A stretch of 64,000 bases of DNA, taken from contig NVXE01000008.1 in NCBI GenBank assembly GCA_002746975.1, forward strand, positions 124,499-188,498. Reading direction: 5' to 3'. Under the pieces are notes generated by a model, which did no database searches, was not told the origin of the DNA, and saw only the letters and a list, made by a program, of their open reading frames with translations. The translations under genes and the position numbers were made by a program. The stretch's first letter is position 1. Every line of letters starts with the position of its first letter. This document shows positions 29,433-38,686 of this stretch, in pieces. This DNA is from Bacteroidota bacterium. Its GTDB lineage: Bacteria > Bacteroidota > Bacteroidia > Flavobacteriales_D > Sanyastnellaceae.

Positions 29433-29978
29433 ATGCGTATCTATACAAGAACTGGTGATGATGGGACTACGGGACTTTTCGGTGGTACTCGATTAAAGAA
29501 GGATAATGTGAGAATCGAAGCTTACGGCACTGTAGATGAGTTAAATGCCTTTCTGGGCAAACTTATCGAACATGATGCTTTATCTCCACATTTAGGCTTT
29601 TTTAGGGATATCCAATCCCAATTATTTCTTTTGGGAAGTCATTTGGCAACTATAGACCCTAAAATGAAGGCAGGACTTCCTCCTTTCGACTCAAAAGCAA
29701 CCACAGAATTTGAAAAATGGATGGACGAAGTTGACGAAAAAGTCCCCGTACTGAAAAACTTTTTGCTCCCAGGTGGTCATCCTTCTGTGGCCGATGCACA
29801 CGTTGCAAGAGCCGTTTGTAGAAGGGCAGAACGCAGATGTGTATCATTAGCAGAGGTTGAAAGCATAGATTCTGAGTTAATTGTATATCTAAATCGTCTA
29901 TCAGACCTCCTTTTTACTACCGCACGTTACCTTTCATTCGTTACTGAGACTGAAGAAATAGCCTGGAAGACGAGATAG
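29433..29978 (+). CDS. Corrinoid adenosyltransferase, PduO type
   Basis: 181 residues. The N-terminal YTRTGDDGTTGLFGG, YGTVDELNAFLG and CRRAERRCVSL motifs are those of ATP:cob(I)alamin adenosyltransferases. It makes adenosylcobalamin, the cofactor of methylmalonyl-CoA mutase; the epimerase at 17730 belongs to the same pathway. Confidence 0.93.
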   Translation: MRIYTRTGDDGTTGLFGGTRLKKDNVRIEAYGTVDELNAFLGKLIEHDALSPHLGFFRDIQSQLFLLGSHLATIDPKMKAGLPPFDSKATTEFEKWMDEVDEKVPVLKNFLLPGGHPSVADAHVARAVCRRAERRCVSLAEVESIDSELIVYLNRLSDLLFTTARYLSFVTETEEIAWKTR

Positions 29979-29990
29979 TTGACGTAAAAC

Positions 29991-30020
29991 TTGCAATTCA
30001 TTGAGATTCTGTTATTTTTG
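29991..30020 (+). promoter_or_regulatory. Promoter of the DUF2795 gene
   Basis: TTG at 29991-29993, 19 bases, TATTTTTG at 30013-30020: a good Bacteroidota promoter, 41 bases upstream of the ATG. Confidence 0.6.
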
Positions 30021-30061
30021 CGCGCTGTAACCCTTACACAAGTAAGAAAGCAAGATTAGCA

Positions 30062-30283
30062 ATGTATTGGACTCTCGAATTAGCCTCTTACTTAGAGGAC
30101 GCCCCTTGGCCCGCTTCAAAAGACGAGCTCATTGATTTCGCTATGCGTACTGGTGCCCCACTCGAAGTAGTGGAAAACCTTCAAGGTCTTCAAGATGATG
30201 GAGATAACTACGACACTATTGAAGATATTTGGCCTGACTACCCTTCAAAAGAAGATTTTTTCTTCAACGAAGACGAGTACTAG
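30062..30283 (+). CDS. DUF2795 family small acidic protein
   Basis: 73 residues. It begins MYWTLELASYLEDAPWPASK and matches the DUF2795 domain found as short stand-alone proteins in Bacteroidota. Function unknown. The C-terminus is very acidic (EDFFFNEDEY). The stop codon lies inside the first unit of a 15-bp tandem repeat, and the frame stays open through the remaining units to a second TAG at 30355-30357. Confidence 0.85.
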   Translation: MYWTLELASYLEDAPWPASKDELIDFAMRTGAPLEVVENLQGLQDDGDNYDTIEDIWPDYPSKEDFFFNEDEY

Positions 30284-30330
30284 ATAGACGAGTACTTGAT
30301 AGACGAGTACTTGATAGACGAGTACTTGAT
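30271..30330 (+). repeat. Four tandem 15-bp repeats spanning a stop codon
   Basis: Units at 30271, 30286, 30301 and 30316, each AGACGAGTACTTGAT; the first has TAG where the others have TTG. In the DUF2795 frame the unit encodes Asp-Glu-Tyr-Leu-Ile, so the first unit's TAG is the stop and the following three would add DEYLI repeats if it were read through or mutated. Confidence 0.95.
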
Positions 30331-30340
30331 AAGGCTAGGT

Positions 30341-31654
30341 TTAACTGACCTTAGCTAGGAGTCGCCTTACTGTAGTTGGACATTTTTGTTCCATCAAAAC
30401 CTGCCTTCCTGCAGTTAACTCAGTTATTAAATCTTCACTCCCGTGCCTTACCGTTAATAGGTCTAATGCTTTAGTAGTTTTAGTCCAAAACCCTTTTTCT
30501 AATGCCCCAACGAATCTTTTAAGTTTTTCGCTGTCTTCATCAAACACCAAATCAAATTGTATCGCCGAATTTTGCATCATTCTAATATGAATTCCTGAGC
30601 TGTTTAATGCTCCGAAGACTGTTGATAGATGATCTTCTCCGACAAACGATCTATCTGAGGGGCCAAGCGACAGTCGCACAACGTTATGTCGAGAAATATA
30701 CATCGGTACGGAAGGCTTCTGTCCAGGGTAGAAACCGACACGAGTTATAGGGGAGCCGAGATCGATAAAGCTTCGTAAATATAGCGGGATGCCTTCGTTT
30801 TGAAGTGGCTTTATCGTTCGGGGATGTATCACACTCGCTCCGTAGTAACTTAGTTCTAAAGCCTCCTCATAATCGAGTTCTGTTACTGTAACAGTGTTCG
30901 AAAAAACTTTCGGGTCGGCATTTAGCATTCCAGGCACATCCTTCCAGATTACGACTTCTTTACTTTCGATAGCACGAGCGAGCAACGCCGCCGAATAATC
31001 CGACCCCTCACGACCTAAAGTGGTAGTTCTTCCATTTGACGATCTTCCGATAAAACCCTGAGTAACGATAATTCGTTGCGAAGGGCTTGAGTCCGAACTT
31101 GCTATGGTCGCACCCGAAAGTGATTTCCTCAGTGCCTCTCCCTTTTCGAAAATACTTCCTTCATCGACTCTCGCACATCTATGTCTTTCGTCTGTGGAAA
31201 TAACATCGCGTACGTCCCACCACTCAACATAGAAACTTAACTTTCTTAAATACCCTTCCAAAATTCTAGTACTAGCAAACTCCCCTGCTGCTACCAAAGC
31301 GTCATATCTAGCATCAACATCTTCATGTTCCAGAGCTTCATCAAGGGCAGAATTAAACACGTCTCTCAATGTCTCTTCTATTTCCAAGTCTATCTCTAGC
31401 TCCTTAGCAATTTGAATATGTGATGAAATAATAATAGAAAGCTCTGTTTGGGCTTCTATGATACCTTTAGAGTTCAAAATCGAGAACACCTTTTCCAAAG
31501 CATTTGTAGTCTTCCCCATCGCCGAAACAACCACCACCGCTGGAGAATCTACATGCGTTATTAGAATCTTAGCCACGTTTCTAACCGCATCAGCATCCAC
31601 AACAGAAGCTCCTCCAAATTTGTGGACTGAAAATAATGGACTTTTATTTTGCAC
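30341..31654 (-). CDS. lysC: Aspartate kinase
   Basis: 437 residues, monofunctional. The N-terminal VHKFGGASVVDADAV, the TLGREGSDYSAALLARA segment and a C-terminal ACT-type region (MYISRHNVVRLSLG, SGIHIRMMQNSA) are present. It phosphorylates aspartate at the entry to lysine, threonine and methionine synthesis. Start is GTG at 31654, four bases after a TAACTTCG box, implying a leaderless message. Confidence 0.92.
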   Translation of the reverse strand: MQNKSPLFSVHKFGGASVVDADAVRNVAKILITHVDSPAVVVVSAMGKTTNALEKVFSILNSKGIIEAQTELSIIISSHIQIAKELEIDLEIEETLRDVFNSALDEALEHEDVDARYDALVAAGEFASTRILEGYLRKLSFYVEWWDVRDVISTDERHRCARVDEGSIFEKGEALRKSLSGATIASSDSSPSQRIIVTQGFIGRSSNGRTTTLGREGSDYSAALLARAIESKEVVIWKDVPGMLNADPKVFSNTVTVTELDYEEALELSYYGASVIHPRTIKPLQNEGIPLYLRSFIDLGSPITRVGFYPGQKPSVPMYISRHNVVRLSLGPSDRSFVGEDHLSTVFGALNSSGIHIRMMQNSAIQFDLVFDEDSEKLKRFVGALEKGFWTKTTKALDLLTVRHGSEDLITELTAGRQVLMEQKCPTTVRRLLAKVS

Positions 31655-31658
31655 GTCG

Positions 31659-31666
31659 CGAAGTTA
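31659..31666 (-). promoter_or_regulatory. -7-like box four bases before lysC GTG
   Basis: On the minus strand TAACTTCG is followed by CGAC and the GTG start. One mismatch from TAnnTTTG. Confidence 0.45.
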
Positions 31667-31698
31667 CCCGAAGACAGGTATTATAACTACATTGCTGC

Positions 31699-32274
31699 AT
31701 GGATTCATTACCGATAATCGATATAGTTTTAATAATTATTTTAATCTGGGGAGGAATTTCTGGATTTAGAAAAGGGTTAATCCTTTCTTTAGCTTCTTTT
31801 GTAGCAATTATTGCCGGAGCTCTTGCAGCTTACTATGGATCTGACGCTATTGCAGTAGAGTTAGTAACTGAGGTGGATTGGTCCCAAAAGCAAATCGCTG
31901 TTGCTTCTTTTGCCATTGCGTTTTTAGGGGTGGTATTACTTGTACACTTGTTAGCTAAAGTTTTGGAAAAAGCACTAGACATTGTAGCTCTAGGGTTTGT
32001 GAATAAAATTTCAGGCGCCATTTTTGGAATGGCAAAAAACGCACTTCTTCTTACGTTTGTGATATTTGGATTAAAGGGGTTAGGTGATTATATCCCTGAA
32101 GATGTCGATGAAGAGTGTGTCGTATATCCCGTTGTAGAGTCAATTGCGCCTTTAGTTCTTCCGTATTGGGACGATTTTAAGGAAAAGACAGACCTTGAAA
32201 ATCTGAAAGACAGAATTGAAGATAAAGTCGATGACGTAAAGGAAAAATTAGAGCCCCTGAAAGGCGCTGAATAA
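31699..32274 (+). CDS. CvpA family membrane protein
   Basis: 191 residues with four N-terminal membrane helices (IDIVLIIILIWGGISGFRKG... , LSLASFVAIIAGALAAYYGS) and a charged, coiled-coil-like C-terminus (LENLKDRIEDKVDDVKEKLE). The family is linked to envelope homeostasis and colicin V production. Its last 27 bases overlap the convergent end of the large fusion gene. Confidence 0.85.
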   Translation: MDSLPIIDIVLIIILIWGGISGFRKGLILSLASFVAIIAGALAAYYGSDAIAVELVTEVDWSQKQIAVASFAIAFLGVVLLVHLLAKVLEKALDIVALGFVNKISGAIFGMAKNALLLTFVIFGLKGLGDYIPEDVDEECVVYPVVESIAPLVLPYWDDFKEKTDLENLKDRIEDKVDDVKEKLEPLKGAE

Positions 32275-34878
32275 TTCCTGGACTTGTTTTGCAAGTTCCG
32301 TTCTTTTAGAAATATAGTCGTCCTTTTCTGAAAGCACCGTGTTAACACTGACGTAGAATTTTATTTTCGGCTCAGTACCTGAAGGGCGTACCGTGATTCG
32401 AGACCCCTTTTCTGTAACGAACTGAAGAACGTTAGATTTAGGTAGGTCGATATTTGTAACGGTCGAAGAAATAAGGTCGTGATGTTCGTGAGATTCGAAA
32501 TCGAGAAAGGCAACAACTTTTTCCCCAGCGATATTTTCAGGAATCGAAGTTCTAAACCCAGACATCATATCTGATATTTCCTGTGCACCATCTATTCCCT
32601 TTTTCACTATTGCCACTAATCCCTCTTGATATAGTCGGAACCTCCTATGAATTTGTTCTAATTTAGAGAGCATGGTTTCCCCAGATTCTTCAAGAGAATG
32701 GGCCAATTCTGAAAGCACACAACATGCAGAAACCGCATCCTTATCACGTGCAGTATCCTTAATCAAATACCCATAGCTCTCCTCTGCACCTACTATAAAC
32801 TGCCGCTTCCCTGACTCCTCAGCTATAGCAGCAGCGATGTGCTTAAATCCTGTCAATGTAGTTCTCACCCCTAGACCAAACCCTTTTCCTATTTCTGCTA
32901 AAAGTGGTGATGTTACTACTGTCGTAGCTACAAAATCCGAAGAATCATAAATCCCTCCATCTGCTCTACCACATCGAAGTACATAATCAAATAGTAAAGC
33001 CCCTGTTTCATTTCCATTAAGAAGTTGAAATCCTCCTTCGCCATTAGGTACTGCTAGTCCTACACGATCTGCATCTGGGTCTGTCCCCATTACTAGTAAC
33101 GCTCCCACTTTCTCTCCTAGCGAGATCGCTTCTGAAAGAGCCTGCCCTTCTTCAGGATTAGGACTCGATACAGTGGGGAAACTACCATCCGGTACTGCTT
33201 GAGATTCAACCTCGTGCACGTTTGTAAACCCAAATGCTTTAAGTGCGGGCGGGACACTTACAGAGCCCGTGCCATGAAGTCCGGTAAAAACCAAACACGC
33301 TCGAGACCCTTTTTTTGCAAGTGACTCGGATCGTCTTAACTTTAATATCTCGCTTCTATAGCCCTCGTCCAAATAACTTCCCAATAAAGTAATCAATTCC
33401 TCCAATTCAATATCAACGCTCGACATCTTCACGTCTGAAATGGACTTTATTTTCCTTACCTCAGATATTATCCCAGCATCGTGAGGGGCTACGATTTGGG
33501 CTCCATCATCCCAATAAACCTTGTAACCATTATATTCTGGCGGATTGTGTGAAGCGGTAATTACAACACCAGCTACGCATCCCATTTTACGAACGGTATA
33601 GGAAAGTTGAGGTGTAGATCTCAATTCCGGATAGAGTAGAGCTTCAATACCGTTACCTGCCAGAACACGAGCTGTCACCTCCGCTAACTCAACACTTTGG
33701 TGCCTACAATCATATGCAATTGCTACTTTTTTATGAGCAGCAATCTGATTTTCTCCACCCTGAGATTTTATGTAATTCACTAAACCTTGAGTAGCCTGAG
33801 CAATAATCGAGTTGTTAATCCTATTAGTGCCTGGTCCGCAAATGCCCCTAATGCCACCTGTCCCGAACTCAATGTCCTTATAGAAAGCTTCCATTAAAAC
33901 CTCCTTCATGTCTTCATCTAGCCACATTCGTACAGCAGCCCTCGTTTCGCTGTCGTATGGTTCTTTAGTCCAAACCTCTGCTCTTTTCTTTACCCTTTCG
34001 TATTCACTATCTAAACACATAACTAATGACTCTTTCCAATTCCTTTTCTCAAGACATAACAACTCCCTAAGCTCGGCCCCCCCCAAATGAGAATTCATAG
34101 GTCTAATTGCTCTTGTAGGGTATTCTGAAGATGTAATCCCTAGAACCTCAACATCCATTTTTAATTCCTCAAAAATACTTCTTGCGAACGAAGCCCAGCA
34201 CGTTACACCCTCATCACTAAAGTGATAAATTCCACTCTTCAAAGTCTCAAAAGAATTCACCCAAGCATAAATCGCTTCTGAAAGCGAACCTGTATATGTG
34301 GGAGTCCCCCTTTGGTCATAAACTACTTTAATTTCATTCCTATCACTACCTAACTTCACCATAGTAGTTAAAAAATTCTTCCCTACACGATCGTAAAGCC
34401 ATCCAGTTCGAACGATAAAATATCGACCTTCCCCACCATCCATAACCGCTTCAATAGCGCGCTCTCCAGCCTCCTTCGACCTCCCATAAACACCTAGCGG
34501 AGCAACAGTATCTCTCGCCTCATACGGTTTATCTTCAGTCCCTCCATCCTCTCCGTTAAAAACGTAGTCTGTACTAATGTGCAATAATCCCACGCCCCTT
34601 TTTACACAAGCCTCAGCAATAAATCCCGGCGCCCTAGCATTTACATCCCACGCCCCCTCAATATCGCCCTCTGCATCATCGACCGCAGTATATGCCGCTG
34701 CGTTAATGACAACGTCGGGATTCTCTAAATCGAGAACCCTTTCAATCTCCGAAAGATTCGTGATATCCAAATCCGTTCTAGAATAACCCACAAACTGAAC
34801 CTCGCTATCTCCTTCGTATTGCCTAATAAGGCAACTACCTAATTGCCCTCCTGCTCCAAATACTAATGCTCTTTTCAC
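32248..34878 (-). CDS. Fusion protein: RmlD-type dTDP-4-dehydrorhamnose reductase + phosphohexomutase
   Basis: 876 residues in a single uninterrupted frame. Residues ~1-285 are an RmlD-like reductase: GAGGQLGSCLIRQ (NAD(P) loop), NAAAYTAVDDAE, HISTDYVFNGE, and catalytic YGRSKEAGE. Residues ~300-876 are an alpha-D-phosphohexomutase of the phosphoglucomutase/phosphomannomutase type: FGTGGIRGICGPGTNR, phosphoserine loop TASHNPPEYNGYK, metal loop GTDPDADRVG, sugar loop GAEESYGY and phosphate loop RPSGTEPKIKFY. Both halves look complete. A mutase would supply glucose-1-phosphate and a reductase would finish dTDP-rhamnose, so the fusion joins the first and last steps around rmlA (52839). The fusion is unusual; a sequencing error removing a stop cannot be excluded, though the linker is in frame. 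Confidence 0.88.
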   Translation of the reverse strand: MKRALVFGAGGQLGSCLIRQYEGDSEVQFVGYSRTDLDITNLSEIERVLDLENPDVVINAAAYTAVDDAEGDIEGAWDVNARAPGFIAEACVKRGVGLLHISTDYVFNGEDGGTEDKPYEARDTVAPLGVYGRSKEAGERAIEAVMDGGEGRYFIVRTGWLYDRVGKNFLTTMVKLGSDRNEIKVVYDQRGTPTYTGSLSEAIYAWVNSFETLKSGIYHFSDEGVTCWASFARSIFEELKMDVEVLGITSSEYPTRAIRPMNSHLGGAELRELLCLEKRNWKESLVMCLDSEYERVKKRAEVWTKEPYDSETRAAVRMWLDEDMKEVLMEAFYKDIEFGTGGIRGICGPGTNRINNSIIAQATQGLVNYIKSQGGENQIAAHKKVAIAYDCRHQSVELAEVTARVLAGNGIEALLYPELRSTPQLSYTVRKMGCVAGVVITASHNPPEYNGYKVYWDDGAQIVAPHDAGIISEVRKIKSISDVKMSSVDIELEELITLLGSYLDEGYRSEILKLRRSESLAKKGSRACLVFTGLHGTGSVSVPPALKAFGFTNVHEVESQAVPDGSFPTVSSPNPEEGQALSEAISLGEKVGALLVMGTDPDADRVGLAVPNGEGGFQLLNGNETGALLFDYVLRCGRADGGIYDSSDFVATTVVTSPLLAEIGKGFGLGVRTTLTGFKHIAAAIAEESGKRQFIVGAEESYGYLIKDTARDKDAVSACCVLSELAHSLEESGETMLSKLEQIHRRFRLYQEGLVAIVKKGIDGAQEISDMMSGFRTSIPENIAGEKVVAFLDFESHEHHDLISSTVTNIDLPKSNVLQFVTEKGSRITVRPSGTEPKIKFYVSVNTVLSEKDDYISKRTELAKQVQELFSAFQGL

Positions 34879-34927
34879 TCTACGAATCTACAACGAACGC
34901 TATATTTGTTGTACACAAAAATCATTT

Positions 34928-34943
34928 TGGCACGCCACTTGCA
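34928..34943 (+). promoter_or_regulatory. Sigma-54 (RpoN) type -24/-12 promoter
   Basis: TGGCACG-CCAC-TTGCA is a perfect match to the sigma-54 consensus (GG at 34929-34930, GC at 34941-34942, ten bases between). The expected start site is near 34954, 19 bases before the ATG of the outer-membrane protein gene. No TAnnTTTG box is seen there. Confidence 0.7.
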
Positions 34944-34972
34944 ATGGTTCACTTAATAAATACAATAATCGT

Positions 34973-35683
34973 ATGAAAAATATATCATTTTTACTGCTAT
35001 CAGTTTTCTTTTTTTCGCTTACCTCTTTAGGACAAGATTCTAATGACAGCAGTACTAAAGACAACAAAAGCAGAAACCATAATAAAGTCACACGTATCTT
35101 CACGTTTGCTGCAATGTCTGATATTCATGATGAAAATAATTTTGATATTGTGCTCAACAGCCCGCAGCTTGGTTTTGACTTCAGTTACAATAGGCAGGAA
35201 AAAGGGAAGATGTTTTCTAGGGGGCTTAGTCTTGGATGGCAACCTATAGCAACTACTAATGAATCAATTGTTTTCGATAGCTTACCTGGGACTTTGAAGG
35301 CTACAAACCAAATGTTTCACGCACATTATACTTTAAGATTAGCTTTTTTTAGAAATAGTGGTTTCCAACCTTATTTAGAGGGAATTGTAGGTGCAAAAGG
35401 CGCAGCTCTAACCTCATCATTTAATTCTGACTCCAATTCTCAAGAGGACATAAATGACCTTCCATATTTCTCAGCAACTTGGAACTATGGATATGCCGCT
35501 GGAATTAGACTAAGAGCTACTGATTTTATATACGTAGATATTCGTTACGCTAGAGTTCAATCTGGAGATTTGAAGCGAATTACAAATATGTCTATTGACA
35601 ATACTGGTGATATTAATTACGACACCGATTTGTGGAAGGCTCCTCTAGGATACTTGAGAGCTGGACTTACATTCTCTTTCTAG
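34973..35683 (+). CDS. Predicted outer-membrane beta-barrel protein under a sigma-54-type promoter
   Basis: 236 residues. It has a signal peptide (MKNISFLLLSVFFFSLTSLG, cleavage near GQ) followed by barrel-like strands (LGFDFSYNRQEKG, GLSLGWQPIA, AHYTLRLAFFRNSGFQPYLEG, YIDIRYARVQSG-like, GYLRAGLTFSF ending in the terminal aromatic typical of barrels). The role is unknown. The upstream sigma-54 promoter predicts activator-dependent expression, for example in envelope stress or surface development. Confidence 0.75.
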   Translation: MKNISFLLLSVFFFSLTSLGQDSNDSSTKDNKSRNHNKVTRIFTFAAMSDIHDENNFDIVLNSPQLGFDFSYNRQEKGKMFSRGLSLGWQPIATTNESIVFDSLPGTLKATNQMFHAHYTLRLAFFRNSGFQPYLEGIVGAKGAALTSSFNSDSNSQEDINDLPYFSATWNYGYAAGIRLRATDFIYVDIRYARVQSGDLKRITNMSIDNTGDINYDTDLWKAPLGYLRAGLTFSF

Positions 35684-35693
35684 ACACTAGTCC

Positions 35694-36938
35694 CTAAAAA
35701 GACCTCATAGCGTCTACTGGGGGCATTCTAGCAGCAGAAAGTGCGGGAGCAATTCCCGCTAATAATCCTGACACTACAGCAATACTAATTGCCATTCCAA
35801 CTCTACTTAGTGAGATGCGTAATGTCATTCCTATGTCTGAGATATTTACAAGAAACATCATTAATTCTATTGCAAGTAGCGCCAAAACCGCTCCAAAAAC
35901 GCAAAGTACTATGGCTTCGAAAAGGAATTGTATCAAAATGAAAGACGATTTCGCGCCAAGGGCTTTTTGCACCCCAATAATCTTTGTGCGTTCTCTAACA
36001 GATACAAACATGATGTTTGCAATACTGAAACATCCTACGAGAATTGCGAAAATGGCAATGAACCAACCACCTAATTCTACTTGGGTGAAAATGGATGAAA
36101 TTATGCCGGTAAGCATATCGACTTGGTTTATAGAAAAATCATTCTCATTACCTGGACGCACCCTACGTACGCCTCTGAATTGTTGAATGATTTCGTCCTT
36201 TAATACGGCCATCTCCACCCCTTCCTTGGCTTTCACCATAATTGAGGCTCCCTCCAAATTATGCACATCGAAAATGCGAGGAGCGAAAGTAGCAGGAACC
36301 ATAACTATTTCATCAAAACCTGTTGAAACTATGGATGCGCCTTGTTGAGTAAAAGTGCCTATAATTTCAAGCTTTTGACCCTTGACTTTAATTTTTTTGC
36401 CCAAAACCTCATCTGTACCAAACAAGCTCATAGCAATTTCATTACCTATTACCGCAACTGGTCTTCCTGCAGCACTTTCAGACCCGTTGAAGAACCTTCC
36501 TGTTGCGAAATCCAAACTAATCACCCCAGGATATGTATCTGAAACAGCCACAACTGGAGCATTTGGGTATGAATTATCTCCAGATTCTATGCTGTACATG
36601 CCTTTCATTTGGAATGCAACATCTGAGGCTAGAGTGAGACGATCTGCAAGCTCTTCAGAATCACGAAGCGATGGCTCCCTCCTCTGAACATACTTCCACC
36701 ATGGGTAATCACCCCCCATGCTCCATGGCCACTTACCTACGAAAAGGACATCATCATCAAGCATACTAAAGGAATCCATCAAATCTTCCTCCATTGTGTC
36801 CACTACTGCGAAAATTGCGCTAATAACAAAAATTCCCACCATAACACCTAATAGAGATAGGAATGTTCTTAGTTTATTGACCACAATCGCGCTCCATGCG
36901 AAGGATAAACTTTCTCGTAATAATCGTAGCCACATCAT
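35694..36938 (-). CDS. MacB-type ABC transporter permease
   Basis: 414 residues from MMWLRLLRESLSFAWSAI (start 36938; a frame extension further upstream has no family support). It has an N-terminal helix (LRTFLSLLGVMVGIFVISAI), a large periplasmic MacB_PCD domain and three C-terminal helices with SVRERTKIIGVQKALGAKSSF and GLLAGIAPALSAARMPPVDAM, the FtsX-family signature. It needs a MacB/LolD-like ATPase, not encoded nearby. It exports peptides, lipoproteins or antibiotics; the substrate is unknown. It is divergent from purH. Confidence 0.87.
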   Translation of the reverse strand: MMWLRLLRESLSFAWSAIVVNKLRTFLSLLGVMVGIFVISAIFAVVDTMEEDLMDSFSMLDDDVLFVGKWPWSMGGDYPWWKYVQRREPSLRDSEELADRLTLASDVAFQMKGMYSIESGDNSYPNAPVVAVSDTYPGVISLDFATGRFFNGSESAAGRPVAVIGNEIAMSLFGTDEVLGKKIKVKGQKLEIIGTFTQQGASIVSTGFDEIVMVPATFAPRIFDVHNLEGASIMVKAKEGVEMAVLKDEIIQQFRGVRRVRPGNENDFSINQVDMLTGIISSIFTQVELGGWFIAIFAILVGCFSIANIMFVSVRERTKIIGVQKALGAKSSFILIQFLFEAIVLCVFGAVLALLAIELMMFLVNISDIGMTLRISLSRVGMAISIAVVSGLLAGIAPALSAARMPPVDAMRSF

Positions 36939-36997
36939 ACCCTCAAATCTACACCTTGAGTTAACTTCGCACACTCGAAACTCTTCAATATTTTTCA

Positions 36998-38542
36998 ATG
37001 TCTCAGCCTCGCAAATTAAGCTCAGCACTCATTTCTGTTTTTAACAAAGATGGCCTCGCTCCAATTGTACAAGAATTAGTCCGTTTAGGGGTTACCATTT
37101 ATTCAACTGGCGGTACTCAAAAGGCAATCGAAGAACTCGGAGGCCAAGTAATTCCGGTTGAAACTTTAACTGAGTATCCTTCTATTTTAGGGGGGAGAGT
37201 GAAAACTTTGCATCCTAAGGTTTTTGGTGGAATCCTCTCTCGTAGAGATAATGAAAGTGATAAAGTCCAAATGTCAGAGTATTCTATCCCGACAATAGAC
37301 CTCGTCGTAGTAGATCTTTACCCCTTCGAGGAAACTGTAGCCAGTGGAGCTGATGCAGATGCAATCGTTGAAAAAATAGACATCGGTGGAATTGCGCTCA
37401 TTCGTGGAGCTGCAAAAAACTTCAATGATGTAGTTATCATTCCGAGTATGAATGATTACGAAACGTTATTGAACATACTAAAAGAAAATGACGGAGAAAC
37501 TTCATTAGAAGAACGTCGTGCTTTATCGGCTCGTGCGTTCAGAACTAGCTCTCATTACGATACAATGATTCAGCAGTACATGATGGGAACAGTCGTCGAT
37601 TCTGACTCTGTAGATACTCTCAATTTGAGTGTTGCCGAAGCAAAAACCCTTCGTTACGGCGAGAATCCACATCAAAGAGGTAGATTCTTCGGAAAGCTAA
37701 GTGATATTCTAAAGCAACTTCACGGCAAGGAACTTTCTTACAATAACCTTCTTGATGTAGATGCAGCAGTGAGCTTAATGGAGGAGTTTAAGAACGACTC
37801 TCCTACTTTCGCTATTATGAAGCACAATAATGCATGTGGACTCGCAACTCGCAACTCAATATCTGAAGCATATACTAGTGCATTAGAAGGAGATCCAGTT
37901 AGTGCATTCGGAGGAGTTCTTATCGCAAATCGAGCTATCGACCTATCTACTGCGGAGCAGATCCATACATTATTCTGTGAAGTAGTTATAGCACCTAACT
38001 TTGACTCAGATGCTTTAGAGCTTCTTAAAGGAAAGAAAAACCGTATACTACTTGAACGTCAAGATGTAACTCTTCCTCCCACAACAGTTAGGACTGCTCT
38101 TAACGGATTTCTAGTTCAAGACAGAGATAATAATATAGAAACAGCTGCTGACCTCACTTGCGTTACTAACGCTAAGTCTGATGATAATGCTATCGCAGAT
38201 TTGTTGTTTGCTATGAAACTTGCGAAGCATACGAAATCTAACACTATCGTTTTCGCTAAAGATGGTCAACTATTGGCTTCAGGCACAGGCCAAACCTCAC
38301 GAGTTGACGCTTTAAAACAAGCAGTCGATAAGGCAAACGGACTGGGGCTATCACTTGAAGGTGCATCTATGGCATCAGACGCATTCTTCCCGTTTCCAGA
38401 TTGTGTAGCTCTAGCCTCAGAGGCCGGAATTAAGCACGTCGTCCAACCAGGTGGATCTATCAACGATAAAAAGAGCATAGACGCGTGCAACGAACTAGGT
38501 CTTGCAATGCATATGACTGGAATAAGACATTTTAAACACTAA
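36998..38542 (+). CDS. purH: Bifunctional AICAR transformylase / IMP cyclohydrolase
   Basis: 514 residues. The N-terminal cyclohydrolase (MGS-like) domain includes VFNKDGLAPIVQ, STGGTQKAIEELG and GGRVKTLHPKVFGGIL. The C-terminal transformylase domain includes LRYGENPHQRG, IMKHNNACGLA and VQPGGSINDKKS. It performs the last two steps of IMP synthesis. mreB follows about 145 bases later. Confidence 0.96.
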   Translation: MSQPRKLSSALISVFNKDGLAPIVQELVRLGVTIYSTGGTQKAIEELGGQVIPVETLTEYPSILGGRVKTLHPKVFGGILSRRDNESDKVQMSEYSIPTIDLVVVDLYPFEETVASGADADAIVEKIDIGGIALIRGAAKNFNDVVIIPSMNDYETLLNILKENDGETSLEERRALSARAFRTSSHYDTMIQQYMMGTVVDSDSVDTLNLSVAEAKTLRYGENPHQRGRFFGKLSDILKQLHGKELSYNNLLDVDAAVSLMEEFKNDSPTFAIMKHNNACGLATRNSISEAYTSALEGDPVSAFGGVLIANRAIDLSTAEQIHTLFCEVVIAPNFDSDALELLKGKKNRILLERQDVTLPPTTVRTALNGFLVQDRDNNIETAADLTCVTNAKSDDNAIADLLFAMKLAKHTKSNTIVFAKDGQLLASGTGQTSRVDALKQAVDKANGLGLSLEGASMASDAFFPFPDCVALASEAGIKHVVQPGGSINDKKSIDACNELGLAMHMTGIRHFKH

Positions 38543-38686
38543 GTCGGGGAGTTCTTTTTTGAGAGTTCCTAACAACGTGCTGACAACGAAACTCAACCTT
38601 TTCAACCTATTTCAAAACTTATTCACTAAGTGTAATTTAGGCAGCTTTTTAGGAGGATTTGAGCTTCTGTGCGTGTAGCTTTGGGT

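Noticed and set aside
38676..38683. TAGCTTTG as promoter of mreB
   Set aside because: It would place the transcription start at or inside the ATG with only three bases between box and start, unlike the four-base pattern; left unassigned.
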